From contig NZ_KB905414.1 in assembly GCF_000379465.1 (NCBI RefSeq), forward strand, positions 398,881 through 462,880: DNA of 64,000 bases, read 5' to 3'. The DNA comes from Sciscionella marina DSM 45152 (GTDB taxonomy: Bacteria > Actinomycetota > Actinomycetes > Mycobacteriales > Pseudonocardiaceae). The notes below the pieces were generated by a model. The model did not search any database. It worked only from the letters and a program-made list of their open reading frames with translations, and was not told the origin of the DNA. The first letter of the stretch is position 1, and the number at the start of each line of letters is the position of its first letter. A program made the translations under genes and the position numbers. Shown here piece after piece: positions 1-11,112 of the stretch.

Positions 1-1
1 G

Positions 2-2101
2 ATCGACGAATCCGAACTCCGCACCCGGGCGGCGGAATTGCTGACCGCGCTCGCCGGTGCCGGCGCCGAGCTCCGCGAGGACCAGTGGCAGGCGATCCGC
101 GCCCTCGTCCTCGACAACGCCCGGGTACTCGTCGTGCAGCGCACCGGATGGGGAAAGTCGGCGGTCTACTTCCTCGCCACCGCCCTGCTCAGGGAACAGG
201 GCGCCGGGCCGACGGTGCTCATCTCCCCGCTGCTCGCCCTGATGCGCAACCAGATCGAGGCGGCCGCGCGGGCCGGGATCCGTGCGGCGAGTATCAATTC
301 CGCGAACATCCAGGACTGGGAGCAGGTGCGCCAACAGGTCGCCGATGGCCTTGTCGATGTCTTGCTCATCAGCCCGGAACGGCTCAACAATCCCGATTTC
401 CGGGATTCGGTGCTGCCCTCGCTTTCCGCGAGCGCCGGGATGCTCGTGGTCGACGAGGCGCACTGCATCTCGGACTGGGGGCACGATTTCCGGCCCGACT
501 ACCGCAGGCTGCGCGCCATGCTCACCGAGCTCCCGGACGCGGTCGCCGTGCTCGCCTGCACCGCGACCGCGAACGACCGGGTGGTCCGGGATGTCACCGA
601 ACAACTCGATCTCGGCGGACGGGACACGGTCGTGCTGCGCGGTCGGCTGGACCGGGAATCGCTGCGCTGTTCGGTCGTCTCGCTGCCCAGTTCCCGGCAG
701 CGCATCGGCTGGCTCGCCGAACACCTCGCCGAGCTACCCGGCTCGGGGATCATCTACACGCTCACCGTGTCCGGCGCCGAGGACGTCGCGGATGTCCTCA
801 CCGCGCAAGGGTTTCCGGTCGCCTCCTATACCGGCCGCACCGAACCGGCCGAGCGCGAGCAGGCCGAGCAGGACCTGCTGCACAACAAGGTCAAGGCGCT
901 CGTGGCCACCTCCGCGCTCGGAATGGGCTTCGACAAGCCGGACCTCGGATTCGTCGTGCACCTCGGCGCCCCGTCCTCTCCGGTGACCTACTACCAGCAG
1001 ATCGGCCGCGCGGGCCGCGGCGTACGCAGCGCGGAGGCGATCCTGCTCCCCGGGGCCGAGGACCGGGATATCTGGGCGTACTTCGCCTCGATGGCCTTCC
1101 CACCAGAACCGGTCGTGCGCGCCGTGCTCGACGCGCTCGGCGCGGCGTCGAAACCGCTGTCCACCGCGGCACTGGAACCACTCGTCCCGCTTTCCCGGTC
1201 CCGCTTGGAAATGGTACTCAAGGTGCTGGACACCGATGGCGCCCTGCACCGGGTCCGCGGCGGCTGGACCATCGGCGAGCAGGAAAGCTGGCACTACGAC
1301 ACCGAACGCTATGCGCACATCGCGCGCGCCCGCGAGGCCGAGCAGCAGGCGATGCTCGACTACGCGTCCACCGAGGGCTGCCGCATGCTTTTCCTGCTGC
1401 GCCAGCTCGACGATCCGACGGCGCGCGAATGCGGGCGCTGCGACAACTGCACGGGAGAACGGCCGGGCACTCGGGTCAGCGAGAGCACCGTCGCCGCGGT
1501 CGGCGGCCGGTTGGACGCACCGGGTGTACCGGTACCGCCGCGCAAGACCTGGCCGACCGGGATGGCGGGCCTCGGCGTCCCGCTTTCCGGCAAGCTCCCC
1601 GAGGACCAGCGCGCCGAGGAGGGCCGGGTACTCGGCAGGCTCACCGATATCGGCTGGGGCAACCGATTGCGCACCCTGTTCGCCGACCCGGACGGACCGG
1701 TACCGGACGAGGTGTTCCAGGCTTGTGTCCAGGTGCTCGCCGGATGGGACTGGGCCGAGCGCCCCACCTCGGTCGCCGCGATCACCTCGACCGGGCGGCC
1801 CGAACTGGTCTCCAGTCTCGCCACGCGGCTGTCCCAGGTGGGCAGGCTCACCTGGCTCGGCACCGTGCACTCCGCGGGAACCGGCGAAGGGCGCACGAAC
1901 AGCGCGCGACGGCTCGCCGCGGTGCACGGCGCGCTGAGCCTCGGCGAGAAACTGCGCGCCGCCCTCGCGGACAATCCGGGGCCGGTGCTGCTCGTCGACG
2001 ATCGGGTGGACACCGGCTGGACCATGACCGTGGCGAGCAAACTGGTCCGGGAAGCGGGCGCCGGATCGGTGTACCCCTTCGCCCTGGCTCAGGTCGGCTG
2101 A
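2..2101 (+). CDS. RecQ-family ATP-dependent DNA helicase with PRTase-like C-terminus (5' partial)
   Basis: A superfamily 2 helicase that would unwind DNA 3'-5' during repair. Counting from the in-frame TTG at 38, Walker A is RTGWGKS (about residue 35), the DEAH box is VVDEAHC followed by ISDWGHDFRPDYRR, and a zinc-binding tail carries CGRCDNC (about residues 465-471). The last 40 residues contain VLLVDDRVDTGWT, which resembles the PRPP-binding loop of type I phosphoribosyltransferases, so the protein is longer than a plain RecQ core. The frame stays open to the left window edge (IDESELRTRAAELL precedes residue 1), so the true start is probably outside. It stands alone, followed by a gene on the other strand. 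The helicase call is secure; the role of the PRTase-like tail is inference. Confidence 0.9.
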   Translation: MDESELRTRAAELLTALAGAGAELREDQWQAIRALVLDNARVLVVQRTGWGKSAVYFLATALLREQGAGPTVLISPLLALMRNQIEAAARAGIRAASINSANIQDWEQVRQQVADGLVDVLLISPERLNNPDFRDSVLPSLSASAGMLVVDEAHCISDWGHDFRPDYRRLRAMLTELPDAVAVLACTATANDRVVRDVTEQLDLGGRDTVVLRGRLDRESLRCSVVSLPSSRQRIGWLAEHLAELPGSGIIYTLTVSGAEDVADVLTAQGFPVASYTGRTEPAEREQAEQDLLHNKVKALVATSALGMGFDKPDLGFVVHLGAPSSPVTYYQQIGRAGRGVRSAEAILLPGAEDRDIWAYFASMAFPPEPVVRAVLDALGAASKPLSTAALEPLVPLSRSRLEMVLKVLDTDGALHRVRGGWTIGEQESWHYDTERYAHIARAREAEQQAMLDYASTEGCRMLFLLRQLDDPTARECGRCDNCTGERPGTRVSESTVAAVGGRLDAPGVPVPPRKTWPTGMAGLGVPLSGKLPEDQRAEEGRVLGRLTDIGWGNRLRTLFADPDGPVPDEVFQACVQVLAGWDWAERPTSVAAITSTGRPELVSSLATRLSQVGRLTWLGTVHSAGTGEGRTNSARRLAAVHGALSLGEKLRAALADNPGPVLLVDDRVDTGWTMTVASKLVREAGAGSVYPFALAQVG

Positions 2102-2115
2102 GACCGAACCCGGCC

Positions 2116-2565
2116 TCAGGCCTGGCCCGGAACGGGGCGAGCACCCCGCACCTCTCGGGTCAGGACGTCCTGCACGGTCGAGCGTTCGAGTTCGGCCGCG
2201 ACGGCCTCGGCGACTGCGCCGTCGATGGCGGTCAGCGAGCGCTGAACACCGCGGCCGACCGGGCAGTCCGGGTTGGGCCCGTGCAGCCCGAGCACCTGAT
2301 CGTCGCCCTGCAGCAGTCGCCACACCCGCGCGAGCGTGATGTCCCCGGCGGGCCTCGCCAGCTCCCAGCCCCCGTGCACCCCGGGCCGGGAACACACCAG
2401 CCCGGCCTCGCGCAGCGGCCCGAGCACCCGCCGCACGTGGACCGGGTTCACGTTGGTGCTCGCAGACAGTTCATCCGAGCTCACCGGACCACCTTCGGCC
2501 TGGCCCGCGAGGTAGGTCAGCACGTGCACGGCGACCGCGAACTGGGTGTTCTTCGAGCTCGGCAT
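2116..2565 (-). CDS. Rrf2-family transcriptional regulator
   Basis: A small winged-helix repressor of 149 residues beginning MPSSKNTQFAVAVHVLTYL, the usual Rrf2 N-terminus, with the recognition region NVNPVHVRRVLGPLREAGLV. The start was placed at the ATG preceded on the minus strand by GGGGG; the longer reading frame upstream runs through the divergent gene and is not credible. Rrf2 proteins that bind Fe-S clusters (IscR, NsrR) carry three clustered cysteines. Here only VCSRPG and DCPVG cysteines are seen, so it resembles the non-Fe-S YwnA-like group. It is divergent from an NAD(P)H quinone oxidoreductase-like gene, which is its likely target. The signal it senses is not visible. Confidence 0.88.
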   Translation of the reverse strand: MPSSKNTQFAVAVHVLTYLAGQAEGGPVSSDELSASTNVNPVHVRRVLGPLREAGLVCSRPGVHGGWELARPAGDITLARVWRLLQGDDQVLGLHGPNPDCPVGRGVQRSLTAIDGAVAEAVAAELERSTVQDVLTREVRGARPVPGQA

Positions 2566-2596
2566 ACCCCCATGTTGCCATATCGCCATCGTCGTG

Positions 2597-2632
2597 GTTA
2601 CAGTTAATTCGTAATCACAATAGCTACAGTTA
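2597..2632. promoter_or_regulatory. Divergent promoter/operator between Rrf2 regulator and reductase
   Basis: The AT-rich 76-bp gap holds an imperfect inverted repeat GTTAC-N9-GTAAT (2597-2615) and a direct repeat TACAGTTA (2599-2606 and 2625-2632). The second copy supplies a TACAGT -10-like box about 11 bp before the reductase ATG, and no Shine-Dalgarno sequence is visible there, so a leaderless transcript is plausible. Repressor binding by the neighbouring Rrf2 protein is inference. Confidence 0.5.
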
Positions 2633-2641
2633 GGTTTCGCG

Positions 2642-3502
2642 ATGACGATCGCCATCACCGGGGCTTCCGGCGCGTTGGGGCGGGCAACCGCCGAGCTCGT
2701 ACTGCAGGCCGTGGATCCGAGCGAGGTCGTGCTCACCACCCGGCACCCGGACTCGCTCGCCGAGTTCGCTGCTCGCGGTGCCGGGGTGCGCCCCGTCGAT
2801 TTCGCCGATCCGCGCACGCTGGCCACCGCGTTCACCGGCGTGGACCGGCTGCTGCTCATCTCCACCGATGCGGTCGGCGCCCGGCTGGACCAGCAGCGAG
2901 CCGCCATCGCCGCCGCGGCCGATTCGGGGGTCGGGCACATCGCCTACACCTCCGTACCCGAGCCGGTCCCCGCCAATCCCGCGCTGGTGGTTCCCGATCA
3001 TGCGGGCACCGAGCAGGCGCTGCGGAACAGCGGCGTGCGGTGGACGATGCTGCGCAACAACCTGTACGCGCACATGCAGATCCCGGTCATCGAACAGGCC
3101 ATCGAGGCCGGCCGGCTGGTGACCAATACCGGTGCGGGCGCCACCGCATACGTGAGCCGAGAGGACTGCGCCGCGGCGGCGGCCGCCGCGCTGACCCAGG
3201 ACGGGCACGCGGACAAGGCGTACGACATCACCGGCCCCGAGGCGCTCACGGCCGAGGACCTGACAGCCCTCGCCAGTGAACTCGGCGGCCGCGAGGTCGA
3301 GCTCGTGCACACCGAGGATGCCGCGTACGCCGCCGGTCTGCGGGCGGCCGGTCTCCCCGAGGAGGTCGCGGAGGTCGTGACCTCGTTCGGCGCAGCGAGC
3401 CGCGGTGGTTTCCTCGGCAACACCAGTTCAGCGGTCTCGGACCTGACCGGCCGCACACCGGCGGCCCTGGCCGATATCATCCGGGAGGCACTACGGTCCT
3501 GA
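2642..3502 (+). CDS. NmrA/QorB-like NAD(P)H-binding oxidoreductase
   Basis: An atypical short-chain-type reductase of 286 residues, related to the QorB quinone oxidoreductases that reduce quinones with NADPH. The N-terminal ITGASGALGRATAELV is the dinucleotide-binding glycine motif. Central LLLISTDAVG and IAYTSVPEP follow the NmrA pattern, and there is no classical YxxxK catalytic pair, as usual for this group. It is divergent from the Rrf2 regulator, an arrangement common for electrophile or quinone stress genes. Its 3' end meets proB tail to tail with only 8 bp between the stop codons. The exact substrate cannot be read from the sequence. Confidence 0.85.
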   Translation: MTIAITGASGALGRATAELVLQAVDPSEVVLTTRHPDSLAEFAARGAGVRPVDFADPRTLATAFTGVDRLLLISTDAVGARLDQQRAAIAAAADSGVGHIAYTSVPEPVPANPALVVPDHAGTEQALRNSGVRWTMLRNNLYAHMQIPVIEQAIEAGRLVTNTGAGATAYVSREDCAAAAAAALTQDGHADKAYDITGPEALTAEDLTALASELGGREVELVHTEDAAYAAGLRAAGLPEEVAEVVTSFGAASRGGFLGNTSSAVSDLTGRTPAALADIIREALRS

Positions 3503-3514
3503 GCGCTCGCTCAG
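3499..3514. terminator. Small hairpin at convergent gene ends
   Basis: CTGAGC-GCTC-GCTCAG forms a 6-bp stem with a four-base loop covering both stop codons of the convergent reductase and proB genes. It has no T-tract, so it is a weak bidirectional terminator candidate. Confidence 0.35.
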
Positions 3515-4626
3515 TTCGACCGCAGCGGCACCAGATCGTCGGCGTGCACCACCTCACGGCGCTGCTCGGGCGGTAGTTCCCCCGTCGACTGCCCGGTCAT
3601 CGTGGCCAGTTCCTTCGCGTCATAGGCCACCACGCCGCGGGCCACCACGGCACCGTCCTCAGCGAGTAGCTCGACCACATCCCCGGCGTTGAACGTCCCG
3701 CCCACCTCGAGGATCCCGGCGGCGAGCAGGGAACGGCGCCGCCGGGTCACCGCGGTGACCGCGCCCGCGTCCAGCCGCAGCCGCCCGGTGGCATCGGCCG
3801 CGTAGCCGAGCCAGAACCGGCGGGCGGTAAGCCTGGCCTTCCTGGGTGCGAATGCGGTGCCGACGCTCGCCGAGTCCAGGGCCTGCTTCGCCTGTTCGGC
3901 CCCGGCGAGCAGGACCGGGATCCCGGCACCCGAGGCGAGCCGTGCGGCGGCCAGTTTGGAGGCCATGCCACCGGTGCCGAGCCCGGATGCGGCGACCGTC
4001 TCCACGCCGACCCCGTCGAGCTCGGCCGGATCGGTGATCTCGGTGAGCACCCGCGCCCCGTCGAGCGCCGGGTTGCGGTCATAGAGCGCGTCCACATCGG
4101 AGAGCAACACCAGAGCCTCCGCGCCGACCAGATGTGCCACCAGGGCGGCGAGCCGGTCGTTGTCCCCGAAGCGGATTTCCTCGGTGGCCACGGTGTCGTT
4201 CTCGTTGACCACCGGAACCGTGCCCATCCGCAACAGGGTCGCAAGGGTGCGCTGGGCATTGCGGTAGTGCGAGCGGCGCACCACATCATTGGCGGTGAGC
4301 AGGACCTGCCCGACGGTGAGTCCGTTGCGGCCGAACGCCTCGACGTAGGCGTGCACGAGCGCGAGCTGCCCGACGCTGGCCGCCGCTTGTTGTTTGGCGA
4401 TGTCCTTGGGGCGGCGCGGGATGCCCAGCGGGGCCAGCCCCGCCGCGATGGCGCCCGAGGAGACGAGCACCACCTCGCCACCGGCGTTCGCACGCGCCGA
4501 CAGTGGTTCCACGAGCGCGTCCAGCCGGGCCGCGTCCAGGCCGCCGCGGGCCGTGGTCAACGAGGACGAACCGACCTTGACGACGATGCGTTTCGCCGTA
4601 ACGATCGCTTCCCTGGCTTCCGACAC
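3511..4626 (-). CDS. proB: Glutamate 5-kinase
   Basis: Phosphorylates L-glutamate to gamma-glutamyl phosphate, the first step of proline synthesis, in the cytoplasm. The amino-acid-kinase fold begins [40 protein letters not shown] and [13 protein letters not shown] are the substrate and ATP loops. A C-terminal PUA domain (about residues 275-365) matches the full-length bacterial enzyme. The GTG at 4626 was chosen because AAAGGAG lies 6 nt upstream; a second GTG three bases earlier would have too short a spacing. It lies 51 bp downstream of obg on the same strand, the classical actinobacterial order. proA does not follow; the next gene is convergent. Confidence 0.93.
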   Translation of the reverse strand: MSEAREAIVTAKRIVVKVGSSSLTTARGGLDAARLDALVEPLSARANAGGEVVLVSSGAIAAGLAPLGIPRRPKDIAKQQAAASVGQLALVHAYVEAFGRNGLTVGQVLLTANDVVRRSHYRNAQRTLATLLRMGTVPVVNENDTVATEEIRFGDNDRLAALVAHLVGAEALVLLSDVDALYDRNPALDGARVLTEITDPAELDGVGVETVAASGLGTGGMASKLAAARLASGAGIPVLLAGAEQAKQALDSASVGTAFAPRKARLTARRFWLGYAADATGRLRLDAGAVTAVTRRRRSLLAAGILEVGGTFNAGDVVELLAEDGAVVARGVVAYDAKELATMTGQSTGELPPEQRREVVHADDLVPLRSN

Positions 4627-4677
4627 CACACGCTCCTTTCGCCGCAAGGAAACGCTGCCACAAAAGAACCGCCGCGG

Positions 4678-6120
4678 TTACTGATTTTCCTGCTCCTCGA
4701 GACCGCGCCTGCGCCTGCGTGCCTGTTTGCGTTCCGCCGCGCTCGGCCGGTCCGGTCCCTCGTCGAGGCGCGGATCGCTTCCCCTGCTGTACATGGCGAC
4801 GGCGACCCCGGCCGGAGTGGACGGTTCCCAGTCGAAGGAGACCGAGCCGATCGTGACCGGGCTTCCGGGCACCGCGCCGAGCCGGGCCAGCTCCTCTTCC
4901 ACGCCGAGCCGGGCGAGCCGGTCACCGAGGTAGCCGACGGCCTCGTCGTTGGTGAAATCGGTCTGCTTGATCCAGCGCTCCGGACGCTCGCCGCGCACCA
5001 CGAACCCACCCTCGGTGTCCGGGTCCTTCTCGATGGTGAATTCGGCGCCGCCGATCGCCTTGGGGCGCAACACGATCCTGGTCGGCTCGGCCGGTTTCAC
5101 CGCGGCACGCTGGCTTTCGACGATCTCGGCGAGCGCATAGCCCAGCTTCGCGAGGCCCTCGCGGTTCGCCGTGGACACCTCGAAGATCGGCCAGCCACGG
5201 CCCTCGAGATCCCCGCGCACCAGTTCGGCGAGATCGCGGGCATCGGGAATGTCCATCTTGTTCAGCGCGATGATCCGCGGTTTGTCCGCCAGGTTTCCGG
5301 AAAGCGATGGCGTGTAGCGGGCGAGTTCGGATTCCAGCGCATCGATGTCCGAGCTCGGATCCCGCCCCGGCTCCTCGGTCGCGCAGTCCACCACGTGCAC
5401 GATCGCCGCGCAACGCTCGATGTGCCGCAGGAAGTCGAGGCCGAGCCCCTTGCCCTCGCTCGCGCCCGGGATGAGGCCGGGCACATCCGCCATCGTGAAC
5501 ACGGTGTCCCCGCTGGTGACCACGCCGAGATTCGGCACGAGCGTGGTGAAGGGGTATTCGGCGATCTTGGGTTTCGCCGCGGAGAGTACGGAGATCAGCG
5601 AGGACTTGCCCGCCGAGGGGAACCCGAGCAGCCCGACATCGGCGACCGACTTCAGCTCGAGCACCAGCTCACGGTGCTCCCCCGGTTCGCCGAGCAGCGC
5701 GAATCCGGGCGCCTTGCGTGCCTTGGAAGCGAGCGCGGCGTTCCCCAGTCCGCCGCGGCCGCCGTTCGCCGCGAGCAACCGGGTGCCCTCACCGACGAGA
5801 TCGGCCACCACCTCGCCGTTCTCGTCCAGCACCACGGTGCCGTCCGGTACGGCCAGCTCCAGATCCTCCCCGTTCGCCCCGTTGCGGTGCGCGCCCTTGC
5901 CCTGTTTGCCGTTGGTCGCGCGGACGTGCGGGTGGAAGTGGAAATCGAGCAGGGTGTGCACACCACGGTCGACGACGAGGCTCACGCTGCCGCCGTTGCC
6001 ACCGTTCCCACCGTCCGGGCCGCCGAGCGGTTTGAACTTCTCGCGGTGCACGGATGCGCAGCCGTGGCCACCGTCCCCGCCGGTGACATCGATGGTCACC
6101 CGGTCGACGAACCGCGACAT
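4678..6120 (-). CDS. obg: GTPase Obg/CgtA
   Basis: An essential ribosome-associated GTPase acting in 50S maturation and stress control. The glycine-rich Obg fold starts [18 protein letters not shown]. The G domain has G1 [10 protein letters not shown]3 DVPGLIPGA and G4 NKMD. A C-terminal OCT domain with [20 protein letters not shown] follows, then a basic tail (KQARRRRRG). The ATG start is preceded by GGAGGGTGAGG; the longer frame upstream adds only unconserved residues. The length, 480, is normal for actinobacterial Obg. It lies between rpmA and proB, but a U-tract terminator separates it from rpmA, so it probably also has its own promoter in the 60 bp upstream. Confidence 0.95.
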   Translation of the reverse strand: MSRFVDRVTIDVTGGDGGHGCASVHREKFKPLGGPDGGNGGNGGSVSLVVDRGVHTLLDFHFHPHVRATNGKQGKGAHRNGANGEDLELAVPDGTVVLDENGEVVADLVGEGTRLLAANGGRGGLGNAALASKARKAPGFALLGEPGEHRELVLELKSVADVGLLGFPSAGKSSLISVLSAAKPKIAEYPFTTLVPNLGVVTSGDTVFTMADVPGLIPGASEGKGLGLDFLRHIERCAAIVHVVDCATEEPGRDPSSDIDALESELARYTPSLSGNLADKPRIIALNKMDIPDARDLAELVRGDLEGRGWPIFEVSTANREGLAKLGYALAEIVESQRAAVKPAEPTRIVLRPKAIGGAEFTIEKDPDTEGGFVVRGERPERWIKQTDFTNDEAVGYLGDRLARLGVEEELARLGAVPGSPVTIGSVSFDWEPSTPAGVAVAMYSRGSDPRLDEGPDRPSAAERKQARRRRRGLEEQENQ

Positions 6121-6183
6121 CCTCACCCTCCTCAAAAGTGTCCACAGCTCGAGCATCCTCGACAACTCGAGCGTCTTTCAACG

Positions 6184-6219
6184 AAAAAAGGCGGGCCGGG
6201 ACGTGAATCCCGGCCCGCC
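6184..6219 (-). terminator. Intrinsic terminator with U-tract after rpmA
   Basis: On the minus strand an 11-bp perfect stem (GGCGGGCCGGG with CCCGGCCCGCC, 8-nt loop) is followed by six T residues. It lies directly after the rpmA stop codon and before obg. It is one of the few classical L-shaped terminators in the window. Confidence 0.85.
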
Positions 6220-6252
6220 CTGGGCGTGAAAGCCCGAAAACTGGCTATTCGA

Positions 6253-6510
6253 TCAGGCGTCCGCCTCGACGATGTTCACCGTCTTACGGCCACGCTTGGC
6301 ACCGAACTGCACGGCGCCGCCGGCGAGCGCGAACAAGGTGTCATCGCCGCCGCGGCCGACGTTCACGCCGGGGTGAAACTTGGTGCCACGCTGCCGGACG
6401 ATGATCTCGCCCGCGTTGACGAGCTGACCACCGAAGCGCTTGACTCCGAGCCGCTGGGCGTTCGAGTCGCGACCGTTACGGGAGCTGGACGCACCCTTCT
6501 TGTGTGCCAT
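6253..6510 (-). CDS. rpmA: 50S ribosomal protein L27
   Basis: A large-subunit protein near the peptidyl transferase centre. The 85 residues begin [19 protein letters not shown] and contain the family signature [20 protein letters not shown]. The flexible N-terminus is the short actinobacterial type without a Firmicutes cleavage sequence. The start ATG is preceded by GGGAG. It follows rplU by 12 bp in a two-gene ribosomal operon closed by a strong terminator. Confidence 0.97.
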   Translation of the reverse strand: MAHKKGASSSRNGRDSNAQRLGVKRFGGQLVNAGEIIVRQRGTKFHPGVNVGRGGDDTLFALAGGAVQFGAKRGRKTVNIVEADA

Positions 6511-6522
6511 GGCGGAACTCCC

Positions 6523-6831
6523 CTACTTGCTGATTCCGGTGACCTCGACGCGGGTCAGCTGCTGGCGGTGACCCTGACGCTTGTGGTAGCCGGTCTTGTT
6601 CTTGAACTTATGGATGCGGATCTTGGGGCCCTTGGTCTGCTCCATCACCTTGCCGGTGACGGCGACCTTGGACAGCGCGCTCGCATCGGTGACCACATCG
6701 GCCCCGTCGACGAGGAGCACGGCCGGGAATTCGACCTCGGCGCCCGACTCGCCTGCGAGGCGCTCGACCTCGACTACATCGCCGACGGCCACCTTGTACT
6801 GCTTGCCGCCGGTCTTGACGATCGCGTACAT
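6523..6831 (-). CDS. rplU: 50S ribosomal protein L21
   Basis: A large-subunit protein binding 23S rRNA. Beginning [20 protein letters not shown], it ends with the family signature [20 protein letters not shown]; 102 residues is the usual length. A longer frame upstream is available, but [11 protein letters not shown] is the conserved start and GGAGTAGGAG lies about 12 nt before it. It is the first gene of the rplU-rpmA unit, with its promoter expected between the rne terminator and the ATG. Confidence 0.97.
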   Translation of the reverse strand: MYAIVKTGGKQYKVAVGDVVEVERLAGESGAEVEFPAVLLVDGADVVTDASALSKVAVTGKVMEQTKGPKIRIHKFKNKTGYHKRQGHRQQLTRVEVTGISK

Positions 6832-6903
6832 CGGGCGGATGTCTCCTACTCCATCAACGGACTGCTGATTCTCGGGCCTCATTTCGAGGCCGCACGTTCG
6901 CGC

Positions 6904-6961
6904 CCCACCGGACGGTGGGCCGCAATCGAGGGTACACCCCCGACTTCGGCGGGGGTGTACC
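6904..6961 (-). terminator. Hairpins between rne and rplU
   Basis: A 12-bp perfect stem with a 7-nt loop (6931-6942 with 6950-6961) lies just past the rne stop codon. A second, 6-bp stem with tetraloop GGAC (CCCACC 6904-6909, GGTGGG 6914-6919) is in the leader of rplU. The larger hairpin is the probable rne terminator, although it has no T-tract. The smaller one could be a leader structure for rplU, which is speculative. Confidence 0.6.
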
Positions 6962-7017
6962 CGGGTCGACTTCACCGTCCGCCGAGCCCGGCCGCGAGCA
7001 CCGTGCCCGCCGGAGGC

Positions 7018-10092
<3,075 letters not shown>

Positions 10093-10215
10093 ACAACTCC
10101 TTCGCCCCCGGGCGCACCCGTTCCCGATGACAGGGAAGGTCGCGGCCGCGCAGGGGCACTTTCGGTGTTCGTTTGTACCCGCTCCTGCGTCCCAGCAGCG
10201 GGAAACCTTGCCTTC

Positions 10216-10242
10216 CGCCTACCCATGGTTCCTGGGTAGGCG
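10216..10242 (-). terminator. Hairpin after the TIGR03936 gene, upstream of rne
   Basis: A 10-bp perfect stem CGCCTACCCA/TGGGTAGGCG with a 7-nt loop lies between the radical-SAM-associated gene and rne. On the minus strand TTTCC follows about 9 nt later. It would separate the two transcription units; the 120 bp between it and the rne start is the probable rne leader. Confidence 0.6.
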
Positions 10243-10298
10243 AGGTCGGTCGACGAGGCGCCGTTCAGCGCTCTTGCCTCCTGGCCTCCGGCGACCAG

Positions 10299-11102
10299 CT
10301 ACGTGGAAGACATCCGGTCTCCGACGAGCGGATCGACGAGCTGGCCTGCGTCGTCGAGTGGTCCCTGTGCGATCCGGCTCGCCTTCGCGGGGCCGCCGAA
10401 CCACTCGTGACCGGTGACAACGTGAAGCGCACGCAGCACATCGTCGGGTCGTACGGTCGGTGTCATCTGCCGTACCACCACCTCGAGTATCCCATATCCG
10501 GGCGCCTTCGGGACCCCCTCGCCCGGAGGTTGTTTCGCCACATGCCCGCTCACCTGCGGGAACGACTCCGACACAGGTTCTACCTTGATCGAGACACAGG
10601 CATGACGGACATCGATGTCTTTGAGCCCGCTCTTGGTCCGGCGTGGCACGATCACTTCCTCGGCGTCGAGCAGCGCGGCGACCGCGTCCTCGAGCGAGGC
10701 GTCGTCGGGAACGGGAACGGTGATCCGCCACCGGCTGGCCAGCATCCGGTCGGCAAGCGCACCTTCACCCGCGGTGACCACCTGGAGCACCGCGACATCT
10801 CCGGGCAGCGCGGAACCGAGGCGTTCGGCGATCGAATCGGGTTCGACCGATTCGGTGAGGCCGATCTCCACGTACTCGGCCTCGCTCGCGGTCCCGGTCG
10901 GCGCGGCACCGATCCAGGACAGCTTGGGGTGCGGGCTGAAGCCCTGCGAATAGGCGATCGGCAGCTCCGCCTTGCGCACCGCACGCTCGAAGAGGCGGGC
11001 GATATCGCGATGCGAGGCGAAGCGCAGTTTGCCGCGCTTGGCGTAGCGGAGCCAGAGCTTGCACGCGGTCGGCGCGGACGGATTGGGGCGGTCGTCGGCC
11101 AC
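10299..11102 (-). CDS. TIGR03936 (DUF2344) radical-SAM-associated protein
   Basis: 267 residues starting at GTG (VADDRPNPSAPTACKLWLRYAKRGKLRFASHRD); GAGGAA lies 6 nt upstream inside the end of the previous gene. Hallmarks of DUF2344 are LRYAKRGKLRFASHRDIARLFERAVR and the motif SQGFSPHPKLS. The family almost always pairs with, or is fused to, a TIGR03960 radical SAM protein, as here with a 10-bp gap, implying a shared complex. A role in RNA or tRNA modification has been suggested for the pair because of repeated linkage to rne and rplU, but its chemistry is not established. The C-terminal 60 residues are less conserved. Confidence 0.9.
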   Translation of the reverse strand: MADDRPNPSAPTACKLWLRYAKRGKLRFASHRDIARLFERAVRKAELPIAYSQGFSPHPKLSWIGAAPTGTASEAEYVEIGLTESVEPDSIAERLGSALPGDVAVLQVVTAGEGALADRMLASRWRITVPVPDDASLEDAVAALLDAEEVIVPRRTKSGLKDIDVRHACVSIKVEPVSESFPQVSGHVAKQPPGEGVPKAPGYGILEVVVRQMTPTVRPDDVLRALHVVTGHEWFGGPAKASRIAQGPLDDAGQLVDPLVGDRMSST

Positions 11103-11112
11103 GGGACGTTCC

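Noticed and set aside
85..2607. An 840-codon frame overlapping the RecQ helicase.
   Set aside because: Same-strand shadow with repetitive Arg/Ala/Gly composition and no domains; the RecQ frame carries all motifs.
6832..7017. A riboswitch or L21 autoregulatory leader upstream of rplU.
   Set aside because: Only simple hairpins are visible; the known L21 leader family is not recognisable here.
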